DNA of 64,000 nucleotides from the NCBI GenBank assembly GCA_949316235.1, contig OX438748.1:7815001-7879000 (forward strand), given 5' to 3'. The DNA is from Oegoconia quadripuncta (taxonomy: Eukaryota > Arthropoda > Insecta > Lepidoptera > Autostichidae). The notes beneath the pieces were generated by a model, which was not told the DNA's origin, ran no database searches, and worked only from the letters and a program-made list of their open reading frames with translations. The stretch's first letter is position 1. Each line of letters starts with the position of its first letter. Both the position numbers and the translations under genes were made by a program. Positions 1 through 12,600 of this stretch are shown here, piece by piece.

Positions 1-130
1 TACAATACAAATACACTTTATTGCACAAAAGGAGAATATACATTTTACAAAGCACAATATTGAAAAGAGTACAATTAGGCGGCCTTATCACTAAGAGCGA
101 TCTCTTCCACGCAACCTTACACAGGTTACA
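1..130 (-). repeat. Lepidopteran dispersed repeat, 3'-end type (ends in an AATAAAGTGTATTTG-like tail)
   Basis: Read on the minus strand, this stretch contains a 'gcgatc...aaggccgcctaa' core followed by a tail ending in an AATAAAGTGTATTTG-like motif. The same core is seen on the plus strand near 61320-61430, and looser versions lie near 9680-9785 and 31640-31700. The shared core plus A-rich terminus suggests the 3' end of a non-LTR element; the family name is not assigned. Confidence 0.6.
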
Positions 131-507
131 TGCACACCTTCCAGGTGTACATCCGAATCGACTCCAATTACACCTTACAGGATTCTCTATTGTGTTTCAA
201 CGCTGTTTCACTAAAGCTATATGTATTTATACATATGTACATAAAGGCACATCTTCATTCACTCTGATCGACTCGGTTTAGGGTACTCTTATTATTATTC
301 GAAAAGGTACTCTTATAATACAGTTTATTGATCGTGTCCTCCCGACTCTTCCATTCACAAGTCTTGACAAGTCCAGACCAAGTATGAATAGGTACCGTTT
401 CTTAACCACACTACATGTATCAGACTGCAACACTTTCTTATCACAGTGTAAAAGATCATTTTTAATACTTCTAGTTTAACCGATTTTTGTTGTTTTTTTT
501 TCTCTAG

Positions 508-637
508 GGCTGGATATGCGTATGGCAGTGCCACACAGCGACTCCGGCGCATCACCTAGCATTCTCACCGGACGGAGTGCTTTTCGCGACATCTGGCATC
601 AACGACCGACTCGTTAAAATCTGGTACCAAAATAAAG
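508..637 (+). CDS. Rbcn-3A: DmX-like exon 1 of window: N-terminal WD40 blade
   Basis: Residues 1-43, entered in frame after tctctag and ending at AAAG|gtaata (phase 1). Encodes a WD40 repeat: VWQCHTATPAHHLAFSPDG followed by LFATSGINDRLVKIW, with the classic SPDG turn and the D..VKIW strand. The family's first WD40 repeats precede this exon, so the gene continues upstream of the window. Confidence 0.93.
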
Positions 638-3600
638 GTAATAAAATCGCGTAGGTGGCTACACTAGTGGTTTCCGTTGACGACACTTGTTTATAGTTTT
701 TTAAATGTGGAAATGTTATTTTTGTGTTATTGAAAATTTATCTCGTTCTTAATACGATGACACTGACATTCATGTTTACACGCACCATAATTTTCGAGTG
801 TTATCACTATTTTGCATTTTCGTATTTTAAGCCAGTCAAATTATAGTCCGTGTAGGATAGATACGTAGTTATCTATGTGAAAGTCATTGGTTTGTTAAGT
901 TCGTAAGAGAATACTCGACTGTGGTAGAATTAAGTTGAAAATTATTGTTATTGCGCTGTCAGACTAGTAGGCAACTGTATTAATGTCCCTACTAGCTTGT
1001 TTGATGAATGTTTAGCCTACATGAGTCTATATCAACAACCGATACAGAGAGGTTGCGGTTTTGATGTCTACATTTAAATTCAGTGTGTTTTTGTAAATGT
1101 TCAGCAAGTCATTTTTCTAAATATTTCATATACACACTAATTGTCTAGTCCCAAACCAGCAAAGCCTGCATGTAACAGATACATATATATTTATATAAAC
1201 ATCCATGATTCTAATATACATGTTCGTATTCATTACGCAAACATTTACCCTGTTATTGATTTCAAAGATAACTTAGGGCCACTTTTCATAAGACCATCTG
1301 CCATCTACACACCACTATTTTACGTGTTTGCGGTAAATTACAGTGCAACCTAATTTTATCTCGGAACCTCGTTCCAGCTGACGAGGTTAGCGCCCGCCTG
1401 TAACAGCGCATGGCGTCACTGGTTCTTGTGCCCTTATTGTCCATTAACAAGTTTCCACGTCAGGTATGCGATTTACGAAGTTTTACCGGTTGAATGCGCA
1501 TGCAAAAACTAAGTTTACAATGGTGAATCTGTAATTTTCGCGCATGTAAAAGCGAACAAATAAAATGTCACCCTCCAGGGCCAAACGGTACCCAAGCCGC
1601 CATACGTCTGCTGCAAGATAATTCCATTTATTATTACTTAGGATAATTAGGAGGGTCCCACATAACCGTCTCGCCGACTCCCAGGCTAGGCGGTATGAGT
1701 AAGGCATTTCCCCGCGAAAAAAAAAGGAAAATATTTCGTATACCTACGTGTATACACTTTTCATTATGAGTAATGACCATGACCTACTTACAAGGAACTT
1801 GTTAGGTTGATGCCCTGGCTAGCACTTTCATATTGTTAATTTGGTTCCAGTGCTAGTTCAGACGCACGGCGAGCACTCCCCGACGGACCTAAACTACACC
1901 TTCATCTACGTCGCGCATCCGCGGGCGGTCACTCACCTCTCATGGCGAAAAACAAGCAAATACATGCCGAAGTAAGTGTTTTGAAGAGAGCGAGATATGC
2001 TGACGGCTTCACCCTACTACACCCCTCACTCACATATGAACGGCCTTACGTATTCCTCTCCCTCAAAATTATGCGCCGTAATTATTAAGCGAAACTGATT
2101 TGAATCAGATTGCCGGCCACCTGAGGGTCAGTGTTGTCAAGCCAACGACTTGAGTTAATTACCGCCTTGAACCGGTACCGACTGAACACTCTTACGAAAT
2201 GCCACTAGTACTCACTTATCTAAGAACTGACCGGGTCAGGCATTGTCCAACTTCCCTAACCGAAGACGAATAGCTAATGTCACTACACCACAACTGCTTA
2301 AAAGTCGTCCATTCACGATGCGCTACACACCGAAGTAAGTTCTATTTAAAAGGTACGGCAAATAGAGTGGCGACGTCTCTGACTTTTTATTTGATATGTC
2401 GCATTTCCCATGAAATATTTCTTTACATGTGTTTGTTGACATGTCCAGGGTCCCGAAATCGCCCCCAATGTTAATATTTAGCTACCGAATAAATGTTGTT
2501 GACCAGACCCTTTTCCTCGTCAGGGGCAGCGTAGGCAACGTGCTGGTGACGTCATGCGTGGACAACATCTGCCGGGTGTGGGCGGAGACCTTACTGCCCG
2601 AGGACGAGTGGGGCGGTGGTGTGGTGACCTCGCACTCCCGCTCGCCGCCGCGTCGCCAGCGCGCTACTCATCGTCACAAGCATCGCTTTATGCAGCGCCT
2701 GAAGCATATGAAGTGAGTACGTAGGTGACGTGCTGGTGACGTCACGGATAACGTCGGCCGGGTGTGAGTGGAGACCTTACTGCCCGCAGACGACTAAGCT
2801 TCACTCAGTCCCCTTTTCCCATTAAATTTTAACCTCGCATTTTTTTCCATTCCTCTGGCTACACTCTTATTTGTAGAGGGGGAGAAGGAAATAATTTTTT
2901 TTCTTTCTTAAATAAATTTGGGGCCCAAGGCAGCGTAAAGTCTTTTCTCGGGACCCGCTTACTTTCAGTAGGCGACATTACCGCTGTTGATCTTGGCTAA
3001 CAGAAGGTGGGTCAGCTGCCCGAAGACGAGTAAACACCTCTTCATGCAGCACTTCAAGCGTATGGTGTGGTGATGGGGAAAGTTTTTTTTTCGTTTTTTT
3101 CTACTACTCTAAATTAAGTTTGTTCCATAGAGACATTGGATTCTAATAAGAAACGTAAAAATAAGTTTTTTTTTTACATTTTTCTTGTATTTTTTAATAA
3201 TCTATAATATCGGTCGAAATATTGTTATGGGCACTCTCTTACGAACGTTTTTCTGTAGCTACAACTGACATGGAAACTGTTAACTGGCCTTGATGATCCG
3301 TTGTGAATATCCGCCCCGTATATACTGGCACCGTACTGGTAATTATGTAATAATTAATTACTATTATTCTTGACTATTCCAGGACATGTTTCCACATCCG
3401 ACGAACCGCGCAGTCGTCAAAACAGCCCGGTGCACCAATCCCCACGCTTCCCTCCACCTACAGTGCGCATGACTTCCACAACCCCTATCACTCCACTTCT
3501 TATACTGGAGGTGAGAAAACTATATTCCTATTTCACCACTTGCTGATACAGTTCCGGAAAGCAAATATTAACTGTCACTGAATTGTCAAATTTCAAAATA

Positions 3601-6600
3601 AACTGTGCGAAAGTAAACCCCTTTAATTTGGTGATTTTATTGAGATTTGCTTGTTATAAGGGGAATTCCCGAGACATATTATTATGTGATTGATTATCTA
3701 CAAGTGTTTTTTGTTATCTCGAGAGTTGTTAAGATGTTCTATAAATAAAATAAACAACTATAAAACTTGTTGTTTATTGCTGCTTAAGACTATTTAGCAC
3801 GTCCAAGAATCATTGTAAACTTTGTGATTTAGATAATAGGCTTTCTTGGCATCTTTGTTTTAAGTTTAAATTGGGTTAAGCCACTGACTCCTGAGATACA
3901 GGTTTATTTAACCTAGTTTAGGTGTCAGAGTCTTCATAGGAGCTTGTAACCATTTAGTATGTCAATAAAGAGATTTATTATTATTATTATTAATGTGACA
4001 GTACGAGATCACAGTCATCATTGTAGACTAGTAACGCAAAACATTTCTATTCACGCGTATTAAATATCGCCCACATATTACGCGAGTTAAAGCATATAAT
4101 ACGCGTGTGAAATATTGACACAATCTGGACTTCTCAGACACACTAATGTAATTGAGAGTATAAAAAGGGCTTTTTAAAAAATCTCGATTTGAGTAAAATT
4201 TTATACTAAACTCAGTTTAGCTTCATCATAATCAGCCTTACACGTCCTCACTATTGGGTACAACCTCCTCTCACCACTGGAAGAGCGTGTGGGTCAGTGG
4301 CGTGCACAATATTTGGTCGCAGGATAGGCAGAATAAAATTTGCTATTAAATTTAAAAAAATACAACTACAAAATAATAACTTACTCTTTTAGCAATCTTC
4401 GCAACTGTTTAAAATATTTACTTCATATCAGTATGAATCAGCTGTCTTGACAATGCATTTTGAGGAAATATTACTGTACAGGACTGTATGGAGGGTACGC
4501 CACTGGTTAGACCATAGTGCACCACGCCACCAATCAGCACTGGGCCCCAGTGCTGATTGGTGGATTTCAGTCAAGACTAGTGGCTTTAATCCAAGTCGGT
4601 GAAGACAATCGTTAACGATTGCCTTCAAATCAAAACAACCGAGACCGACTGTTTAACGTGCACTCAGCACGGAAACAGTCGTATTAAAATGCCACTAGTG
4701 GTCACCCATCCAAGGACTGACCGCGCCAGACATTGTTTTACTTCGCTAATCGAAAACTAATAGCGAATGCGACTACGCTATGAGTGCTTCTATGGCTTAA
4801 AGGTTTGGCCCAATATGTCTCAAATTAATTCAACTATCATACCTAAAGCTTATCAACCTTCTTAACACCGTGTATATTAGAGAAATGTTTGCAAACATAT
4901 CTAAATTGTCCTCAGGACTGCATTTCCATCTGGCGGCGTCCATAAATGCGGAGACAGACATCCCGCTGGTGCCTTCGCTGGCGGGCGGCGGACGGTTCAT
5001 TTTGCATTGGCTCCACAACAAGGAGATGCACTTTACCAGCCAAGCTGAGGCCATACTCCACGACCTTACTAAAAAAGTATGTATGATTTAAGTCAGGGTC
5101 CTGTTTCTACAAGCTGTAATTAAGCATCTCCCGTTTAGTGTATGCCGATTAGCAGCAGCAGCTAAGACCTACTTAATTGATTTGGAGCGCGCACAAAGAG
5201 CCGTGCTAAAAGTTGCACTATTTAAACCATTTATGTTCCCAACGGAACATCTTTATAAAATTGCTCAGGCATTAACAGTACGTCAGCTTTTTATACTTGA
5301 CATAGTTTTAAAACAACACTCAGAATCGATATACCCATTGCATAGTACCAGGCGCAATAATCTTGTAATTCCATCTCGCCCCCTCAGAACATCATTTATA
5401 CAAAGATTCTTCGTTTTTCTCGGCCCCTACCTTTATAATAAATTGCACAAGAAACTATCCCTCTACGAACTCGATCGTTTTCACTGTAAAAATTTGGTTG
5501 TTGGTTGGCTGTTAAGTCTAAATTATGATAAGACAGAAGATTTGTTAAAGATAATAAATAGCCTAGCCCACTGTCATTCATTACACTCCCATCACCTACA
5601 TGCACTATAGAAGTGAGTACTCTTTTTAATTTGTACACTAAACTGCAGTAAAAGAGACATTGGTGCCTATTCCCCTCTTTTTTTGGCAAAACTTAATTTA
5701 ATGGAAGGAAATATATAAATTGGTTGGTCTAACCGCTTCTGTGGCTGGGGGGCCTGGTGACCTGTGATTCTGGTTTATCCTTTACAGGCACCAGCCTCCC
5801 ACAAATGAGCTTGTAATATATGTAGTTACTAAGATCAACTTTTTGTAACATTCTCATTTGTGGTGAGTGAAATAAAGATTTTTTTATTTTTTTTTATTTA
5901 TTTATTATCAAAAATCATGTTTTTGGGGTTTCAAGTAAAATTGAGATCATTGTAGTTTCTCCATCGTCGTCGCAGCTGTCTTACTCTGAGACTATTTTAT
6001 TGTTATGAAGTTATGGCCCATATATTTTTTTAGAATTTGAATTACTAATCCGTATTGTTTTATCATGATGAACTGGATACACCTACAATCTCGCATAGAG
6101 AATAGGGATGATGTCGTATTAGATAAAGCACGTGCGCCCATCACTATGAACGCTCAACTCTTCCTTAACAATACGAGACAATCCGTAACAATTTTCATTC
6201 AAACACGAAACGTTTCGTCTTGGCCGCAAGTCAAGCGTAGTACAGCAAATTTTTTATTTCGAACTGTAAAACTTAAGCAGCAGACCACTGAACAAGTTGA
6301 CTAAAACTTTTTAGATCTTGGATAAAGAGGAAAGCGACGAAGCTGGTTCTGGCTCCGATCACACCGCACATCCGGATGGCGAAAATGACCCAAGTGAGTA
6401 ATTTGTTTCTGTAATACGTTATATTATGTTGTAAAGCGCCTTAAGATATTTTCTTGCAACGCTAACATAACGGTGGTCATTGCTGTGAATAAAATGATCG
6501 GGCAAGAGGCTAAACGCTTTTGGTTATTTTTCTCTTTTGTTAGAGATGGAATAGAATTGCAGGCCACTTATTTTTTACAATTCTAGCCGACTTGGTACGC

Positions 6601-9600
6601 AAATTCGGGAAGTCGAAAGCGAAATTCGAAGGTAGTGTGTAGCGTAACATAACTCAATATAAACTGTCTCTTTCTGCTTCTAGAAATGCCAACTAAAAGG
6701 CCGGGTACTATATGTTTCTTTTCACTTGGAAGTTTATGTATTCGCAGCAATGTATCAGCTTCATTTTAACGTTTGCGTATGCAGTTACTTATATTAATAT
6801 TTGTAAAGTAGACAATGCTATTTGGTAATGCGAATTACATGTAACCATTGACTGTAGCTATGAAATTTTTTCTCATCATTTGACAAATTTGTAGTATAGT
6901 TTTCGTATGGTTGGTTATGGAATATTATGCAAGAAATGAATTATAAACTATTTAATAATGTCATATATAAATTATAGTCTATGTACCCTTCTACTCTTTA
7001 CCACATAACACAATGTCAAAATAAATATTTACTTTTGAATAAGTCTTCTTTCTTCTGTCCCTTCCCTTATTTAGAGTTGGAGTCGGTCGGCGTAATAATT
7101 ATTCCATTAATTAAAACTAGTCGCCACCGTTAACCTCTTATGCCACTCATATTCTCCTTAACAGCGTCCATCTATGTTTCTTTTCTTGTATATAATTTAC
7201 GTACCATATTAATTTGTCAAACAGCTACGGCTAAGTAACATAAGCGGAAATTATTTATTCGATGTCGGCTTAGTAACCGCTTCAATGCTCATTTCACGCC
7301 GCATTAGGACATGTGCCCCATAGACGGCCTAGCCATCATCTGACCAAGGCCCAATCTGAGGACAACAGCAACAGTGATGAACAACCAGGTGAGTTATGAC
7401 GATGAATAATGATAGGCATTGTAAAGGCTTATTGTATTTGTTGATTAAAGGTTGAAATATCCGATTTCACATAGAGTAGAGAAATATTTTATTTGAACCA
7501 TAGAGCGACACAAACAAATACGTGAGCATCTTTTTTCAGTGAATTCACTTGGGGTTAAACAAAACTGCTCATATTTAATTAAAACTGATTTTTTTCAAAT
7601 ATCGCAAGTCCCAACTAATATTATAAATGCGAAAGTTTGTGTGTGTGTGTTTGTATGTTACTTCGTCACGCGTAAAAGGCTGGACCCATTTGGTTAGTAG
7701 ACAGATTAGGAGCTGGATTAACATATAGGTTACTTTTTATCCCGGAAAAGTGACTGGTTCCTGTAGGATATTTATAATTAGTGGGATTGCTTTTGAGGCT
7801 TAGAGTGATTCATTAGGTAGTAAAACGAATTCTACGCAGACGAAATCGCGGGCAACAGCTAGTATTAAATAAATGCAATTATCTTATTTTCAAAGATGGT
7901 ATAGCTTATTCTAATGTACTGTTGAGAATCTACAAACACATAATGCAAACAAACGAGTTGACGGTTAATGTTTCTAATGTTTGTCATCATTCTATTTTAT
8001 ATAAATTTAAAATTTCATTGCATATTCTATTGTCATACTATATCTAAATATCTCTCTAGGTAGCGGCAACCACAGTCACCCAAGCCTCTCCAATACCACG
8101 TCGATCAACTCGATTGCCACTGATGTCACGTGCACGCACCTACCCGATTCACTTGATGCTAAGATCGAGTCGCTACTGCGCGACTGGCATCAGAGTCCGG
8201 ACCTGTTATTCTCAATACACCCAGTCGATGGCAGCTTCCTAATATGGTGAGTACGAGAAAAAGCTGTTTTCATGCGTAACACGTAAGTTGCAAAAAGGTG
8301 TGGTCATAGACTAAAACTAAAATCCCCATCAATGCAATGGGCAGTGGTAATTAACCACTGCCATTGCATTTCGATATCACAGCCGAGACTTCACGATGTC
8401 ATGCAACTACACTACATCATCAAAAAGTGGACGAAGTTTTCCTTCACATTAATAGTTTACCCATCATGTCTTTGGGTAAAACTATCCGTCAGTTTCCAAC
8501 TTTTTGTTAGATGTCTATAATTTCGACGGTAGTTTTCGATCGTGGATTTGCCGTGGTCAGCCTATATCACGAATTAGGAATTAACAAGTTCCATAGACAC
8601 ATTTTGTCTGGTGCTGTCTCTGAACGTGTTAAACAGTTTTCTGCTGCGGAATTTATTATTAGATTTCAAAACAAGACTTTTAAATGGAATAGGACAGAAA
8701 AGAAGCAACAGTACATGTATCTCTGAATTATACCTTAATAATACCGCGGACGATCTTAATTATTTGTAGGCGCAATGTAATTTTCAAATCATCGTCATTC
8801 ACAGGGTGTGCGAATGGCTAGACGAATTACAAGCGGGCGCGATTCGACAAGCTCAAGTGTCATTCTCCGCGCGGATACCGTCCGCGTTCCCCCTCGGCGA
8901 CGCGACCACCATGTGCACCCCGGCCGCGCTGTACCACGCGGCCGCGCAGCCGCTGTACGTGCGGCACAGGACCAAGCCTGTCACCCCGGGTATGTAGTGT
9001 CCCTCTCCGCGCGGATACCGTCCGCGTTCCCCCTCGGCGACGCGACCACCATGTGCACCCCGGCCGCGCTGTACCACGCGGCCGCGCAGCCGCTGTACGT
9101 GCGGCACAGGACCAAGCCTGTCACCCCGGGTATGTAGTGTCCCTCTCCGCGCGGATACCGTCCGCGTTCCCCCTCGGCGACGCGACCACCATGTGCACCC
9201 CGGCCGCGCTGTACCACGCGGCCGCGCAGCCGCTGTACGTGCGGCACAGGACCAAGCCTGTCACCCCGGGTATGTAGTGTCCCTCTCCGCGCGGATACCG
9301 TCCGCGTTCCCCCTCGGCGACGCGACCACCATGTGCACCCCGGCCGCGCTGTACCACGCGGCCGCGCAGCCGCTGTACGTGCGGCACAGGACCAAGCCTG
9401 TCACCCCGGGTATGTAGTGTCCCTCTCCGCGCGGATACCGTCCGCGTTCCCCCTCGGCGACGCGACCACCATGTGCACCCCGGCCGCGCTGTACCACGCG
9501 GCCGCGCAGCCGCTGTACGTGCGGCACAGGACCAAGCCTGTCACCCCGGGTATGTAGTGTCCCTCTCCGCGCGGATACCGTCCGCGTTCCCCCTCGGCGA

Positions 9601-12600
9601 CGCGACCACCATGTGCACCCCGGCCGCGCTGTACCACGCGTAGTAATGGATGTCCTGTGCCTGATATGATGTTTGTTTGTAAACGCTTTATTGTACAAGA
9701 GAAAATAAATACAAAACAAATTTACTTAGAACTATGCACAAAGGCGGACTTATCCCACAGCGGGATAAGTCCAGTCAACCATGATCGTAAGGAACAGTAG
9801 ATTGGGCGTTCTAACTTAGCTACTTACCGTCGACAGGCAAAAAAATGATGATGAACATAATCTAGGTCCAATTTTACTAACAAATCCATTTATATAATTA
9901 ACTGTGGATTCCAAAGTCAGAAATAATAGTTTTTTTTTTGCTATCTAGGTCAGCCATCGCAGCCTGAAACAATAACCACACCGTTGGCCAGCGTGCAGGA
10001 AGAGAAGGAAGAAAGTGAATGGCCGACGAACGAAGAGAAAACTGAGCCTCAGGAAAACGGTACAGCCATTAGAATTCCGTACTAAAGAGGAACCTTTACG
10101 GTCTTGCTTCAGTGTATATGTGTGTACACCCGAGTTAATCTGAAGTCTAAATTATTATAAATTTAAAAAAATGTCTTTCTCAGGACACATTGTTTTTCTC
10201 AGGAAATACACTTGAATTTACTTGACCCTAAGGTCAACTGTGCCAAAACACAGTTATAGAACTTGCTTACGTGCATTCATCATAGTTAGAAGTGTAGTTA
10301 TTTTTGAAGTAAATTGTCGATATGGGCGGGTTCCGAAAGGTGGAAATTAATTATTATTATCATTCCGCATGCATGTCTATTTCCCTAAGTCTATTTTGCT
10401 AGATGTTACATGTAAATTGTAAGGACCCGTAAAATTGTGTCTCTGTTATGGAAATCGTGGCATCCACGATACAGGCCTAGCCTAGTGTGGATGTTACAGC
10501 AAATGTATAATTGTGTATGGTCCTTTTTGGTAAATAAACATCTTATCTTATCAATTTTTTACCAATCCGTCGCCTTAAACTTGTAGATATTTACAATTAC
10601 AACTTATTTTATTTATTTATTGTATAATTGTGAACAGAGCATCTACTAGGTAATCAGCTATCATCAGCTTCCCAATATTCGAAGTGTTCGTTGCGAACAA
10701 GTCAAACTCATCATGCCTCCTCACCTCATTCTCTTTGTAATTGTTCAATAGAAGAACGAATTGTGTCGGTAATTAATGTATGCAGTCGACGGTGAGAGGA
10801 GTCGTTTATACGAGTTAATATGGGTGAAACATATTTGATTCATTTACGAATTTAGATAGACAAGTAACATCTCCCAATGTTTCTACGTAACTCAAGCTCC
10901 CGCAGCATCTCATCGTTTGTCGCCCGCAACATAAGAGTGAGAGTAAGATAGTTGTATATTTCGTCCAAGCGAATGAGCAGGACAAATATTATGTCGTACG
11001 ACATAAACGTTTATCGCGCCTGTCATGCTACTAGTGCAAGGGGAAGGAATTGGTATATTTTGCATATCTCTTATTTTTAAACGACTTCAAAAAAGGAGGA
11101 GGTTCTGTATTCGGGGCGTATTTTTTTTTTTTTTTTTTTTAGGGATGTACACCGATATCTCCGAGATTTGGCGGTTGATTCACATGGTTCTTTTTGTAAA
11201 TGAAAGGGGATACCGTCGAGTTGGTCCCATTGTAATTTCAGCGCAATCGGTCCAGTAGTTTTTGTGTAATCATGGTAAACATCAGAATGGCATTACATAA
11301 TTAGACGATTTTGTAGTTTTTACACAGGGAAACAAAGTAGATACAGTTTGGGTTTGTATGGAAAAAGTGTAGAGAAGGTCGGTGTGATTATCAGCAATAA
11401 ATATGACAAATCGAAGATCATCAGGTCGAGCTGGTACACCCGAACTGCCCATCTAACCTGTAGGAGCGAGAAGGTTCGCAATCGCACAACAATTATCAGG
11501 GAGATTAGCAACCACGGATAAATACTAATAACTTTTTTTAACCGACTTCAAAAAAGGAGGAGGTTCTGTATTCTTTATGTATGTACATCGATTAGTCCGA
11601 GATTTTTAAGCCGATTTACGTCGGTGTGATTATCAACAATAAATGTGACAAATCGAAGATCATCAGGTCGAGCTGGTACACCCCAAGTGCCCACCTAACC
11701 TGTAGGAGCGAGAAGGTTCGCCATCGCACAAAAATTATCATGGAGATTAGCAACCACGGATAAATACTAAAAGCTTTTTTAACCAATTTCAAAAAAGGAG
11801 GAGGTTCTGTAATCTCTATGTATGTACATCGATTAGTCCGAGATTTTTAGGCCGATTTACATGATTATAAGGCCGTGCCTGTGCTCACGCTGCTCAGCGG
11901 ACTCCTCGGCAAGCCGGTCGTGTATAAGACCGAGTCTATGCTCGTTCCGTTCGGGAGTTTCCTGATGAATACGTGATTTAACGTAATCTTTCATAGCTAC
12001 TAGACGTACTCGGCGAGCTTCGGGCGTCTCCTGGGAACGCGAAATTGCGTTCCGTGAGGAATTTTTTTCAAGCCGTAGTACCCTCTCAGTTTCGGTTTCT
12101 TTTGACCGACAGTTATTTAAACGAGCAGCACCTTTCGTAGGCCTGCCCATATTGCTCAATTAATATATTTTATTATTTTGTAATGTCTGACCAGACACTA
12201 AAAAGAATTAAATAAAAAGGATTTAAAAAAAACGACTTCAAAAAACCCGGAAAATATAATTTAATTAAACTACTGCAATGTTAATAACTGAAAAGTATAA
12301 AATAATAAACCAGAGCAGAATGTTCTTTATAGATAGATATACACTATTATATATAATGAGAATACAATACAAGTTATATGCTATACAATAATAGTTAGGT
12401 ATAATAATGAAATTAAAAATATATACAATAGGTACTTTTTGAAGTCGGTGCCTGCGTTGCCTATAAAATACACAATCTAATGAAAGTAAACAGTTATAAC
12501 TTAATTAATTGAATATTTAAATTGTATGAAAATTCCTTTGTTAACCGACTTCAAAAAAGGAGGAGGTTCTATATTCGGGAAGTATTTTTACTGTTCAATC

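Noticed and set aside
5396..5689. Minus-strand ORF in the LINE fragment
   Set aside because: Shadow of the LINE ORF on the plus strand.
9005..9640. Array copies as a repeat-containing protein domain
   Set aside because: The intron bases between copies (gtatgtagtgt) put a TAG in the exon frame, and 140 is not a multiple of 3, so the copies cannot be translated as a continuous domain.
8865..9640. CRISPR-like array
   Set aside because: The units are direct repeats without unique spacers in an animal gene, and they match an exon.
8981..9719. Repeated ORFs on both strands in the 140-bp array (MPHVQRLRGRVVQ..., MHPGRAVPRGRAAAV...)
   Set aside because: They come from the GC-rich exon 9 repeat read in other frames; their repetition follows from the array, not from a repeated protein.
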